Source: Deinandra increscens subsp. villosa
Taxonomy: Eukaryota; Streptophyta; Magnoliopsida; Asterales; Asteraceae
Length of the DNA: 64,000 bases
Assembly: GCA_039602395.1 (NCBI GenBank)
Contig: JBCNJP010000013.1
Coordinates: 25,051,255 to 25,115,254, forward strand
Direction: 5' to 3'
The position numbers and the translations under genes were made by a program. Shown here piece by piece: positions 23,881 through 35,284 of the stretch (position 1 is its first letter; every line of letters starts with the position of its first letter). The notes under the pieces are model-generated. The model was not told where the DNA came from. It saw only the letters and a list, made by a program, of their open reading frames with translations, and ran no database searches.

Positions 23881-25110
23881 TTCTAGCTTCTCAAGCTGCT
23901 GTACTTCCTTATCAACTTCTGGTTCTATGTCACTGCTGAAATCATCCATAAAGTCAGCCAAGGCTTGATATTTGATTGCTATCCTTAGCTCATACTTGAT
24001 GGCGTAGGCACTCAACTTGACTGCCCACTTAGCCATCCTACCTAACATCTCCGGCTTCCTAAGAACTGCCTTAATAGGATAGTTAGATTTTACATTTATA
24101 GTATGAGTTTCAAAATAATGTCTAAGTTTAGTAGAAGCCATTATAAGAGCTAAAGTTAATTTTTCAAGGTGAGAATACCTAGACTCTGCGTCTAGCAGGG
24201 TTTTACTTACGTAATATACCGGATGCTGCTGACCTTGGTAGTCTTTTACTAAGACTGCACTGACTGAGCTTCCGGATACTACAAGATACAAATATAGCGG
24301 CTCCCCATCTTCTGGTTTCATTAATAGTGGAGCTTCTAACAGATATTCTTGTAAGCATCTCAGAGCTTCTTTGTGCCTTCAATCCACTCAAACCTCTTGT
24401 TTTTCCTCAAGATATCATAGAAATCCTTGCTTTTTTCTGAGGATCTTTGTACCTCTTTTACATTTGATAGGGATTTCAAATTTAAGACTGCTTTGATTTG
24501 CTCGGGGCTTACTTTGACCCCTCTTTCAGTAACCATGTAGCCTAAAAACACTCTGGCTCGCACCCCAAAGTGGCACTTAGAGGGATTGACCTTCATGTTA
24601 TATTGGTCAAAAATGTCAAAGGCAATTTGGAGATCACTGACATGATCTTTTGACTTCTTGGACTTTACCACCATGTCGTCTATATAGACCTCCATTGTGT
24701 CCCCCAGTTGTTCTTTAAACATCATATTGACGAGCCTCCGATATGTGGCACCTATATTTCTTAAACTAAAAAGAATAGCAATATAACAATAGATACCTGT
24801 CGAGTCATAAATGTTGTATGCTCCTGATAACATGGTTCCATTTGGATTTGCTGGAATCCTGCTGAGACATTCATGAATGTGAGCATCTCGTGTCCGGCTT
24901 TCCATTCTTCTTCTGGACCACCACCACATTTGCTAGCCATTTGGGATATTTGACTTCTCTGATCATCTTAGTTTTGAGAAGTTTGTCAACTTCCTCCTCG
25001 ATGATAACATTCTTCTTGGGAGCAAACTTTCTCCAATTTTGTTGTATGGGCCTGAAAGAATGATCTAAACCAAGTTTGTGAGTATTAACATGTTTAGGGA
25101 TACCTGTCAT
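23881..25110 (-). pseudogene. Tat element reverse transcriptase and RNase H, degenerate
   Basis: Frames at 25110-24871 (VDKLLKTKMIREVKYPKWLANVV start of RT), 24929-24360 and 24321-23803 make up RT and its RNase H. The RT active site EVYIDDMVVKSK is intact near 24690. The RNase H part has PVYYVSKTLLDAESRYSHLE, with the Asp expected before it replaced (VVSGSS). Several frame changes occur. The sequences are closest, from knowledge of the family, to Tat/Athila-type gypsy RT. Confidence 0.85.
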
Positions 25111-25877
25111 ATTCTCATGCTTCCAAGAAAAAGTAGAGGTCTTGGCTTTTAGAAGCTGAATCAGTTCCTATTTAGTATCCGCTGGGATGCCGGTCCCAAT
25201 GAGCACCTTGACTTCAGGATTCAAGGCATGCCAAGTGCTTTTTCTGTAATTGCTATCCCTTTGTCATCTTGGTGACATTCTTCATTGAAGTTGAATAGCA
25301 GTTCTTGGCTTCCTGCTAATCACTTTCAATCCTTACAACTTCCCAAGGTGTGGGAAGCTTGATGCATTGATATAAGTTGAAGGGACCACTTTCATCTCGT
25401 GGATCCAAGGCCTGCCAAGAATTATATTGCAACAAGAGAGAGAGTCTATAACACAAAATTTTTGCATAGAGTTTACCCCCTCTATGTACATCGGTAACGT
25501 TAGATATCCCCAACGGTGCTTTTGGAATCACCACTGAAGCCGACCAAGACTGAGGATCTTGCAACTATTTCAGTTTCTGGGATCCCCATCTTTTTTAGCA
25601 CATCAAGACGTATTATGTTTACTGAGCTTCCATTATCAATCAGGATCTTACGAACAAAATGGTTAGGAATATATAAAGTAACCACGAGACTATTATGATG
25701 GGGATCCTGAACATGAGAACAGTCGTTCTCATCAAAGGATATGAGTTTGTCTTGAGTTAATGTGGATGTCCGGACAGGTCTATCACCCTGTTCAGATTTG
25801 GATTCCTTAGCATGTTTTTTGGCTGAGGAATAGGAAGTGCCACAGATGTCTAAGCCTCCTGATATGAAGTTGATTAT
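25111..25877 (-). pseudogene. Tat element protease region, degenerate
   Basis: The frame 25685-25500 holds the aspartic protease signature KILIDNGSSVNIIRLDVLKK, with flap-like sequence VLVGFSGDSKSTVGDI following. The linkers on both sides are broken by stops. It cuts Gag-Pol in the intact family; this copy is disrupted. Confidence 0.75.
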
Positions 25878-27552
25878 TTAAGCATCCTGAGGCGGAGAAG
25901 CTGCTTTTTGAGGAATCTTGTCGGCTTCATGAGTCTTGATCTTCTTTCTGCCCAACAATTCTTTGAGGTGCCCCTTGCTGAGTAGGTTGCTGATTTCCTT
26001 TCGAAGTGCTATACACTCATCAGTTAGGTGGCCAAAATCCACGTGGTAGGCACACCACTTGGTTTTGTCTTTCCAAGATCCTTGTTTATTATTTTTTCTG
26101 GGCCATCTTACTTTTTCACCAAGATCCTGCATTGCACACATTAAGCCACCAATATGAACAGAAGAACAATACTCAGATACCTTAGGATACTCCTCCTCGT
26201 CATCATCTTGGTCCACAACATTGACTTTCTGGTTATCCGGTTTGGAATATGGACGAGATCTATACGGCTTCCCGGGGGATTCCGACTTCTTACTGTTAGG
26301 ATCATATTTAGTAATATCCAACCTTTGGCGGATCTTTTTGTCATCTACCAAACGGATAAATCTCAAGGCCCTGCTGCGCACTTCGTCAAGATTCCTGCAA
26401 GGAGTCATAACAAGGTCATTATAAAAACGGAAATCATCAGAGAGCCCCATTTTAAAGACTTCAACACCTGCTGCCATATCCAGATGAGGAATCTCGAGAG
26501 ATTCTCGTCCGAATCTAAAGATGTATTCTCTGAGCAGCTCATCAGGCTTCTGGACTACTCGATATAGGTCACCTGTTAGCTTCTCAAAGGTTCTACTGCA
26601 AGAAAACTTATTGTTAAACATCTTAACTAAATGAGAAAATGATGTAATAGTATTAAGAGGAGTGCTCAGTAGCCATTTCATGGCTGGTCCCGTTAAGGTT
26701 AAACCAAAGCCTTTGCATAGACACGCTTCTTTGATTTCTATTGGGATGGGATTGATCTCCATGCGCTTCCTGTAATGTGCCACGTGTTCTTCAGGATCCG
26801 TGGTTCCATCGTAGAGTTACATGCTTGGAGTCTGGACGCTTCGGAATCTCAACTTGAGAGATCGGCCAAGTGAACCTAGAGATCTTGTGGCTATCCAGAG
26901 GAACCTCGGGAATAGGTTTCAGGATCCCTGGAACACTCGATATCAGTATCCTTTAACTTCTGGAGCTCCCTAGCAATATGGGTGAATACTTGCATCATAA
27001 GAAACAGCCGGGTTAGAAGCTATAGGAATTGAATTTGGCACATTACTTGGGTCAGGATTCTGGACTGTGATCTTAGGACCATATTCATATCTCATTGGGA
27101 CGCACGGTTCTATAGCCGCTTTTTTCTGCATGCGAATGAAATCACTATCATGTACTTCTAAGGAGCTGGTCCTGAGGGCTCCTGCAGAAACAGGAAGGTT
27201 AGAGTGTTGATATCCCTGGCCGAACGGGATATCCTTGAGACGGTGCAGCAAGGATCCCAATGATAATGTAGACCAAGGATCTTTGGAGCATGCTTGTGAA
27301 GGTTCTGGTGGAACGGCTCCTGAGAACCCAGTAGTAATCTTTGCATATTCGGCAGCCTGAGAAGTCATCGTGGGGGTTATAGTGAAACCTGCTGCTGATT
27401 TATAACTGTAGCTGAACGGATATGATGATCCTGAGACGTTGAAGTCAAGATTCCTAGGGAATAGAGGACTTTGTTCCTCCATAGGTTTCTTAGACTTCTT
27501 AAGCTCCTCAATATCTATCGTCACTGTTTGATTAGTCTTTTCTTGTTGATCC
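25878..27552 (-). pseudogene. Tat element gag, interrupted by assembly gap
   Basis: The frame 26783-25878 (301 codons) is a Tat-type gag core (GPAMKWLLSTP, DLYRVVQKPDELLREYIFRF). It ends in a knuckle-like WCAYHVDFGHLTDECIALRK region rather than a classic CCHC. Upstream, 27552-26970 is a Pro/Ser-rich N-terminal region in another frame, ending at a stop. The N-terminus runs into the N gap. Confidence 0.8.
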
Positions 27553-28052
27553 NNNNNNNNNNNNNNNNNNNNNNNNNNNNNNNNNNNNNNNNNNNNNNNN
27601 NNNNNNNNNNNNNNNNNNNNNNNNNNNNNNNNNNNNNNNNNNNNNNNNNNNNNNNNNNNNNNNNNNNNNNNNNNNNNNNNNNNNNNNNNNNNNNNNNNNN
27701 NNNNNNNNNNNNNNNNNNNNNNNNNNNNNNNNNNNNNNNNNNNNNNNNNNNNNNNNNNNNNNNNNNNNNNNNNNNNNNNNNNNNNNNNNNNNNNNNNNNN
27801 NNNNNNNNNNNNNNNNNNNNNNNNNNNNNNNNNNNNNNNNNNNNNNNNNNNNNNNNNNNNNNNNNNNNNNNNNNNNNNNNNNNNNNNNNNNNNNNNNNNN
27901 NNNNNNNNNNNNNNNNNNNNNNNNNNNNNNNNNNNNNNNNNNNNNNNNNNNNNNNNNNNNNNNNNNNNNNNNNNNNNNNNNNNNNNNNNNNNNNNNNNNN
28001 NNNNNNNNNNNNNNNNNNNNNNNNNNNNNNNNNNNNNNNNNNNNNNNNNNNN
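27553..28052. other. Assembly gap (500 N)
   Basis: A run of exactly 500 N. It lies between Tat gag on the left and the third ORF of copia element D on the right. The true Tat/D junction, and probably one LTR of D, is therefore missing or collapsed. Confidence 0.99.
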
Positions 28053-30141
28053 AGTGGTGGAGGAAGGTTCTCTTATGGTGAGATGTGGTAGGGTAGGAGT
28101 TTTCGAAGGTGGTTTACTGGATATAGGTGCAAGGATGGAGGGAGGTGATGGAGGAAAGATACCTAAAAAATCCATGATAGGAGCAGGTTTCTTTTTGAAT
28201 GGAATGATTGGGGTGAAGTTGTCAGTTCGGTATTTTGGGTATGAGAGCTTGGTGGAAACTTTCTTGGATATGGTGGGTGGTTTGTAAGGTATGTAGGCAA
28301 GTGATTGGGATGCTAATGTAAATGTTGAAGGTTTAGGTTTGGCTCATAGATAAAGGAAGGTGGAGGTAGAATATCTGCATCATTATCAAACTCTGGTTTA
28401 ACATAAATGTTAGTTGCCATACCTGAAGTGATTTCTGAATGCAGGGGCAACACCAGGTTTGGGTTAACAGCTACATTGTTTCCTCCGAGCTCTTGAAAGA
28501 TAGAGTCAATCAAACTGCATAGCTCCTTTACCTTCATTTGAGTCACATCTTCCTCTGATTTCTAGTTTTTGATAATCATGACCCTTTTCACCTTTCTTTA
28601 GTAATTCATAGTTTGCATCATTTTTCACCAGTTTGGTGGGCATCCTTAAGGAAATGTCAATCACTCTTTGCCTTTCAAATTCTATCATACCTTCCAAATT
28701 GTATTCCCTCAATCTCCATTCCATTGACTTTCTTTTAGCTTCTTCAAATAGACTTTCAACAACCCACTTCTGTGAAAATAGATCTAACTCCTCTTAAAAC
28801 TCTTTTGCTAGCCTTTCATTTTCAGCAGCCATCCTGGCATCTTCCACCATTTTGTTTAGAGCCTCAGATTCTGGAGTGTGATCAACCTGGTGAATAGTTT
28901 GAACATTTTCAGGTTGATCTTGCTCTTTCGCTTGAAATGGCTCTTCACTCCTCATAGCTACTAAGGTTTTAGCAACATCTTTAGTGTCATCCCTTGGCTG
29001 ATGAACCGGTTTAACCACTAGGAACTGATTAGTCCCAAAAATAGAGTGATTCTTGCCAAACACAGCGTCAGGTGTATTCTCATCGATTTTAATTACTTCT
29101 ACCTGAGTTTCAGCTTGGACTTCCGGTTGAACTTCAGCCTGAACTTCAGTCACCACCGGTGGTTTGGTGACCTTAAGTTCTTTATCAGTCAACTCAATAA
29201 CCTCTGTACCTTCTCCTAACACATTTTCATCTCCTCCTTCAGTAACACTTCCTACAACTGCAGTTTTAGTACTATCTTCAACTTCAACATTCTCTGCAGT
29301 TGCTTTACTGGTGGAGGCTTTATTCTTTTCAGCTTTATCAAAAGCTCTTTCAGCTGGAAAGATCACTTCCTTCAGTAGTCTTATAACCATATTTACATGC
29401 TCAGGGAGAGCACTAGCAATGAGCATGGAAGATTGAACCAATTCAGTTGGCTAATCTTGACATTTACCCAACTTTCTTCAACTGAGAAAGGTTGAACACC
29501 AGCTTTTCTACAGGTAGTGGCTCTTACTTCAGCCGGTATTCTTTCTTGTTATTCAATTTCCCTTGTCGCAGATGTTAAGATAAGCTTCTCCCCCAATTTG
29601 ACAGCATCAAATTCAGATATGTTTGGGTTTGAAGGACCTGCTTCAGCTTGAATAGGAACATCTTGGACTAATGATGCAACAGTGAAATTGAGTGAGTCAA
29701 CATGTTGTTGGAGAGATTTGTACAAGTTCCTCAATTCTGGTAGTGTATAATTGTCCATAACTGGCTTTTTACCAGTATCCGTGGATGAAACCAAGTTATC
29801 AATCGTAGATTGATCAATCCTGGTACCCATGGCTTCTTGGCACCCGGGATTATCCTCATCTGTCTCAGCAACCCTTGGTTCCAATGAAGGACCCTTAGGT
29901 GCTGATTCAGAGAAGATTGCCACAGATCGAGTCTTAACTATGTTACTACTAGCACCAAGGTCCAGTGGGGACTCATGGGCAGCAGCAGCCCTTTCTGTAT
30001 GAATCTCATCACCACTCTTGAGATTTACCTCCGGTAAAGAGTGGGGGCTCAATGTAACAGGGTCATAATCCACCTATGTGTTCTCATGTAATGAGGTAGG
30101 TGAGCTCATAACACCTTCATTTGGATTAGAGATGTATACAT
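28053..30141 (-). pseudogene. Element D third ORF, C-terminal part
   Basis: Continuation of 43786-45012 across element G, confirmed by the TACAT duplication. Frames 30073-29549, 29441-28794 and 28724-28313 follow one another with stops or shifts. The protein is acidic, rich in Glu/Val/Pro, with a repeated EVQAEVQPEVQAETQVEV segment near 29090-29150. A helical, coiled-coil-like stretch follows (NKMVEDARMAAENERLAKEF). Then come a charged helical region and a Pro/Ser/Lys-rich tail (KKVSTKLSYPKYRTDNFTP, PPSPPSILAP) running into the gap. I see no clear transmembrane segment. The function is unknown. Confidence 0.65.
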
Positions 30142-30800
30142 TGTTGGGTTATATAACCATTATCGATTTAAACACGAGTACGCAACGGATATTTTCCTAT
30201 GAATTAATCTAACTGACCGGATAGACAACGTGTACCTTTTTAGCTCGGCAAGAGAAGATCTTCTAGGATTTGAAGCAATCCCTCTACGATCGCACACACG
30301 ACACACCAATGTACGTATGCTAGTACTTGATCACGAACTTCTCTTGATGTAGGCTTTGGTCGAACCACACAAGAAATCGAACCCCTTAGGTTCTTTTCTT
30401 GTTGCCAAATTATAGAGAAGAAAGAGAGAGAGAGAGTTTAGGGTTTTTTACTTTATCAGATAAAATCAACCCCTAAACCTTAAACCCATAAGGTTTATTT
30501 ATAGTGTTTAGGAACTTGATGAACAAGTTAGGGATTAGGAGTGGGCTTAGCCGAATTCGGCCCTAAGGCCTATCCCAAACCTTTTCCTAATTGTAATCAA
30601 ATTACAACTCTCTCTAATTTACAACTAACACCCCTGTTAACAATTAACCGTTAGTTCTTAACGACTTCTCGTTAAATGTTTGTGATAAATATTAATTAAC
30701 TAATTAATTAATACAAATACATTAGTGTCGAGACGTGTAACCCCGTAGGCTTAAATACTTTCCGGACATACGCTTATTAATACGTGATCATATCCCTACA
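30142..30800 (-). repeat. Element G 3' LTR (659 bp)
   Basis: Plus strand TGTTGGGTTATATAACC...TATCCCTACA. It is a near-copy of 43127-43780, including a TTTAGGGTTT/TTATTTATAG promoter-like region. The purine tract AAGTGGGAGC (minus strand) adjoins at 30801-30810. Confidence 0.92.
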
Positions 30801-31652
30801 GCTCCCACTTGAGCTCGTAGTAATAAAGGTAATAACATTGGTTAGCGCCTAGCAACACGCCAATGCTCCCGTAAATATTTAAGTACAGTTTCTCAAAGTG
30901 TATTTAAATGGTATAGTCATTTACTATCCCTTTGTTACCGATACCGTTGTTAAATATGAATATGGATCAAGGTCATTTCATACTTTAACGATTCTGTTTC
31001 TCATTCCATAACTAATTAAAGATTACCAAATTTAAATCGAGACACATCTGGATTTCATTTGGGCATGGCCATGCAGACATCTTAATTAGTCCTAATGAGG
31101 GGCCCAGTGGTATCTGCTTCAACTTTTAAGCTGAAGGAACAAATCCTCTTGACTACACGTGTCCAGTCACATACTTCACTACACTTGCTGAAAATAGCCC
31201 TTTTGTACCACCTTATTCAGGATAGTTAGAACTATATCAAGTAGGTGCAATCCATACATGCATGACCTGCTTGTATCTCAAGTCTAAGGATAAGTAAAGC
31301 AACACTTTGCGAATTTCACTTAATGACGACGATCCATAAAGTGACAATTCGTTAGTGGGGTAGTCCGATATGCATCCTATGAATATCATGTGAGTTTGGT
31401 GGGACCATCAATTATATATTCCAAGAATATTACCAATCACTCAGATTTGTATTAGTTTAACTATATTCCCATATAGTTAATCGACAATGGACAATTTAGA
31501 GTACTTGACAAGTACTCAAGGATTAAACATGCAAATATAGGACACAATTTACTATTAAATGAAATCAAACATATCAAGTACTTTATTTCATTATATAAAT
31601 AGAAATTGTTTAACATCCGTTATCCAAATACCGAACATCAGACATACATGAT
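30801..31652 (-). other. Element G 3' non-coding region
   Basis: About 850 bp between the RNase H stop and the purine tract. No coding frame or RNA gene recognised. Confidence 0.7.
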
Positions 31653-33341
31653 TTAACTAGCTAATTTAAGTCCCATGCCCACAGCATGCCTTTCAAGCTT
31701 CAGCCTCGACAAAGCTTTCGTGAAAGGATCAGCTAAGTTAATATCTGTGTGAACTTTGAGTAATCTGATTTCACCTAGTTCGATCTGCTCATGAACATAG
31801 TGATATCTCCTGGCATAGTGTCTGGCGCCCTTCTGAACTCCAGGTTCTTTGGCAATGATTAATGCACCAGTATTATCACAGTACATATCAATAGGCAAGT
31901 TACTTGTAGGGATCACGTCAAGCCCACAAATAAACTTCCTTATCCAGACTATCTCCATTGCAGCTTCCGAAGCAATAATGTACTCAGATTCTGTTGCAGA
32001 CATAGCAACTGTGGTTTGTTTCTTTTCTTTTCCAATCCACAGCGCCTCCATTCAGAACGAAGACGTACCCAGACTGAGACTTCGTGTCATCTCTATCAGT
32101 CTGAAATCCAGCATCACAGTATCCGGTTACTTTGAGCTCTTGATCTGGATTTCCCCCATATACTAAAAACAAATCTCTAGTAACCCGTTGGTACTTGAGA
32201 ATGGTCTTAACAGCAGTCCAGTGACTTTCACCTGGATTCTGTTGAAATCGGCTAACGATATTTTGCGCAAACGCTATATCAGGTCTAGTGCATCTCACCG
32301 CATACATTATAGAGCCTACAGCCGAAGCATAAGGAACTCTTTGCATACGCTTCACCTCATCAGGTGTAGAAGCACCTTGTTTGACCGATAGACCAGTCCT
32401 TCCTGCATAGGTACTGTACCACGCTTGGAATTCTCCATCTTGAATCGCTTCAAGATCTTATCAATATAAGCACTTTGACTTAGTCCAATCAACCGCTTAG
32501 TTCTATCTCTATAGATCTTGATTCCAAGAATGAATGCTGCTTCTCCCAAGTCTTTCATGGCAAAACACTTTCCAAGATGGGATTTTACATCTTGCAACAT
32601 TGGAATGTGTTTTCCTATAATCTATATGTCATCTACATATAAGACAAGGAAAGTAACATTACTCCCACTAGCTTTGCGATATACACATGGCTCATCGGGA
32701 TTCTGAACGAAACCAAACTTTTTGATTTCTTCATCAAACCGTTTATTCCAACTCCTCGATGCCTGCTTTAGTCCATAAATGACCTTTGAAGCTTGCATAC
32801 TTGGTTGGGATGTTCTGGATCAATAAACCCTTCAGGTTGATCCATATAGACTTCTTCATCCAAGTAACCATTTAAGAAGGCAGTCTTAACATCCATTTGT
32901 CATATCTCAAAGTCATAGTACGCTGCTATGGCTAAGAGAATCCTAATAGCTCTAATGTCAGCTACTGGTGAAAAGGTCTCATCATAGTCAACGCCAAAAC
33001 GTTGAGTATAACCTTTCACCACGAGACGAGCTTTATAGGTGTGTACATTTCCATCCATGTCGGTCTTCTTCTTGAAGATCCATTTACTCCCAACGGTCTT
33101 CGCGTTAGGAGGAAGATCAACCAAGTTCCAAACTTGATTATCTCTCATGGATTTCATTTCCACGTTCGCAGCTTCAAGCCATTTGTCAGATTCCGGATCT
33201 GATAATGCAGCTTTGAAGTTTGGAGGATCATTGAGATCTATACGTTTTCCTCGGATTCGACTAGAACAATCCATCTATCCGGGTTACGTATGACCCTTTC
33301 GGGTCTACGAAGTGGAATCGCAACATCATCGACTTGAGGTT
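31653..33341 (-). pseudogene. Element G reverse transcriptase and RNase H
   Basis: From the right: a linker, the RT start (VWNLVDLPPNAKTVGSKWIF, ETFSPVADIRAIR) at 33274-32900, a broken middle, and an RT active site VLYVDDI near 32640 followed directly by a stop. Then comes VKSHLGKCFAMKDLGEAAFI and an RNase H core (GYCDAGFQTDRDDTKSQSGY, TESEYIIASEAAMEIVWI, IDMYCDNTGA) ending with HTDINLADPFTKALS. A frameshift lies at DWKRKE (about 32040). The RT side is cut by element F at 33341. Confidence 0.88.
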
Positions 33342-33679
33342 TGAAAGTGCGTGAGCGTATGGATCTTCTACTTAGTCGTGATGAAATCAATGTAAACGTG
33401 CAAAACACAAAGAGTAAATACAAATGACTTGTATTAACCACAAAGGAAACCACAGTGTACACTTAGAGAATATGACACGAAAGCTTAAACCATTACAGGA
33501 TACAACACAAGACGCAATTATTTATAAGGCTGAAATATGACTGGCGGAACCTTAGGTTCGGCCACAAGCTCGGCCATGTCCGAACTCCAGGTTCGGCCTG
33601 AGTTCGGACCTCAGCATTCTTGTGTGAATCCGTCTTGTATTCGATACTTCACATGACGATCAAGGACCATGTATCAACA
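33342..33679 (-). repeat. Element F 3' LTR (338 bp)
   Basis: Plus strand TGAAAGTGCGTGAG...GTATCAACA. It contains a TATAAATAA box on the minus strand (about 33522-33530) and palindromic CCGAACC/GGTTCGG words at 33543-33612. Confidence 0.93.
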
Positions 33680-35284
33680 AACTCCCCCTCGGCATGTGCA
33701 GTATCTTCTCCTCTATACAATCTTGTATCTTGTATCTTCAATCAAACTCTTCCTCGATTTTGACAATGAGTCCAATCTTGAATACTTGATATTACATCGT
33801 GAGTAATCTCTTTATCGACAAACTTCAGAAGACTTGAAGTTGTGATGTTCTCTTCCCACTTAGAAACCTGCCAACATAAATAATCTTGGTACAAAATGTC
33901 TCTTCGAGACTCCAATATATTTTGATTTTGAAAATGATTTCGTATTCCGTGTTGATCAATCGAAAACAAATAAGAAGCAAAATCTTTTTGTCTTTTAGAA
34001 ATCTTATATCAAAACATACCTAAAATCTTTTTGGTATTTTCTGATAAGAAAAGTAAAGTCATTACAGAATCAGACACTATTTTTGTCTTTTGTGAGAAAG
34101 ATCACAACTTGGGATCATATTGGTCATAACATGCTGAACTACATTTCAATTTCAATTATTGAAACACATAAGCCATGCCGATTGCAGATATAATTTGTCC
34201 AACTTTAAACCTTGGCACAATCATACTCATAACATCTAGATACGTTAAGATATTGATTAAGCTTGCATTGACCAGTGTACCACACACTATCAGACATACT
34301 CAGATATGCGTTGCTTATCACATTTTGTGATTTCATTTGTGATGTTACTCACATATGGTTGTAATCATGATATAGTCAACTGTGTTCCATGCAAAATGAA
34401 ATAAGAACGTTAAATCGTCTACCCTAAGGTCGATCTTTCGATACGCAGATAAGGCCTTGGATTTAACAAAATAAGAAAATAAAACAAGTTGAAATTGTAT
34501 AACCCAAGAACAATCAGGTCGGTACTCCCGTACACGCAGAGAAAGTCCGAAGAGTTATACGAAACACCAAAGAAAATACAGCAGACCGTCAAACGAACAA
34601 CGATCAGGTCGGTCTTTCGACACGTAGAGAAAGTCCGATCGTTTGACAAAATAAAGAAAATCAAACAAGTTTAAATCTTTGCAAAATGAACACATGTATA
34701 CACAGTGACTTCTCATTTTATGTTTTACATATCTTTTTCTTGATATACCATGAGATATGCATCAAGATGTTATCCACTAGGTCAAGCATCAGATTTAGTG
34801 TATATCACATTTGTATATTTTCTGATTTGCCGAGCCTACCTTGCACATCGATCAAATGGTCTTATGGCTTTTTCATCTACTTTATCCATGAGTCAGACAC
34901 TGTCAGCTAATGTACCATCATTTCCCAATCATGTCGGATACAATTTCTCATTTTTCAATGTTTTTGTCTTTTTCAAATTTCTCCCCCTAAAAATGACAAC
35001 TCTATTTATAGATTTTCATTTTTACGATTTGAAAAACAAAACACTATTTTTGTATTTTTGCAAAAACAAACTCCCCCTCAGAATGAGACGGAGTAAAAAA
35101 CACGAAAAACTTGATCAACCAACACGAATACTAGTAGTTAGCCTTTTTGAAAACAAAATTTTATTTTGAAACTCAAGTTAATTAAAACAGATATTTCACA
35201 ATCAGCAATTATCCAATCACCGAAAGGTCTTCCTGAAACACCTGCTGGACACCAAATAAAACATTAGTGGCATTGGGATCGACC
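33680..35284 (-). other. Element F 3' non-coding region
   Basis: 1.6 kb between the end of gag and the LTR, conserved in copies E and H. It includes the terminal purine tract (AGGGGGAG on the minus strand, 33682-33689), two internal copies of the same tract (34981-34988, 35071-35078) and the three-hairpin array. Short frames at 33742-33969 (minus) and 34686-34910 (plus) recur in H but accumulate amino-acid changes freely, so I do not call them genes. Confidence 0.75.
34409..34647 (-). other. Three-hairpin array of element F
   Basis: Arms on the plus strand: GTTAAATC (34409-34416) with GATTTAAC (34460-34467); GTATAAC (34497-34503) with GTTATAC (34554-34560); GTCAAACGA (34588-34596) with TCGTTTGAC (34639-34647). 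The arms differ in sequence between hairpins, but the enclosed core is shared in hairpins two and three, with ATCAGGTCGGT on the left side and ACGCAGAGAAAGTCCGA-like sequence on the right. In hairpin three an inner stem, TCGGTCTTTC with GAAAGTCCGA, pairs with one mismatch. AT-rich linkers (AAAATAA(A)GAAAAT) follow hairpins one and three. Confidence 0.7.

Larger units (their letters stand above)
20095..27552 (-). mobile_element. Tat-lineage Ty3/gypsy element (truncated at both ends)
   Basis: The minus-strand order, right to left, is gag, protease, RT, RNase H, an additional RNase H, then integrase. This is the Tat/Ogre-type gypsy order with a second (archaeal-type) RNase H between RT-RNase H and integrase. 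No LTR is visible: the right end runs into the assembly gap and the left into element B. Words such as GGATCC(T/C) and GGGATTCC recur throughout the element. Confidence 0.85.

Noticed and set aside
26970..28175. 401-codon minus-strand frame through the N gap (and a 206-codon plus-strand frame there)
   Set aside because: The continuity is an artefact of 500 N. The two sides belong to different elements.
33742..33969. Small minus-strand ORF shared by elements F and H (56602-56799)
   Set aside because: Nearly all differences change the amino acid and E has no intact version, so no sign of coding constraint.
34686..34910. Plus-strand ORF repeated in H (57519-57791) and partly in E
   Set aside because: Antisense to the element, in conserved non-coding DNA; similarity follows from shared ancestry and the frame is not maintained in E.
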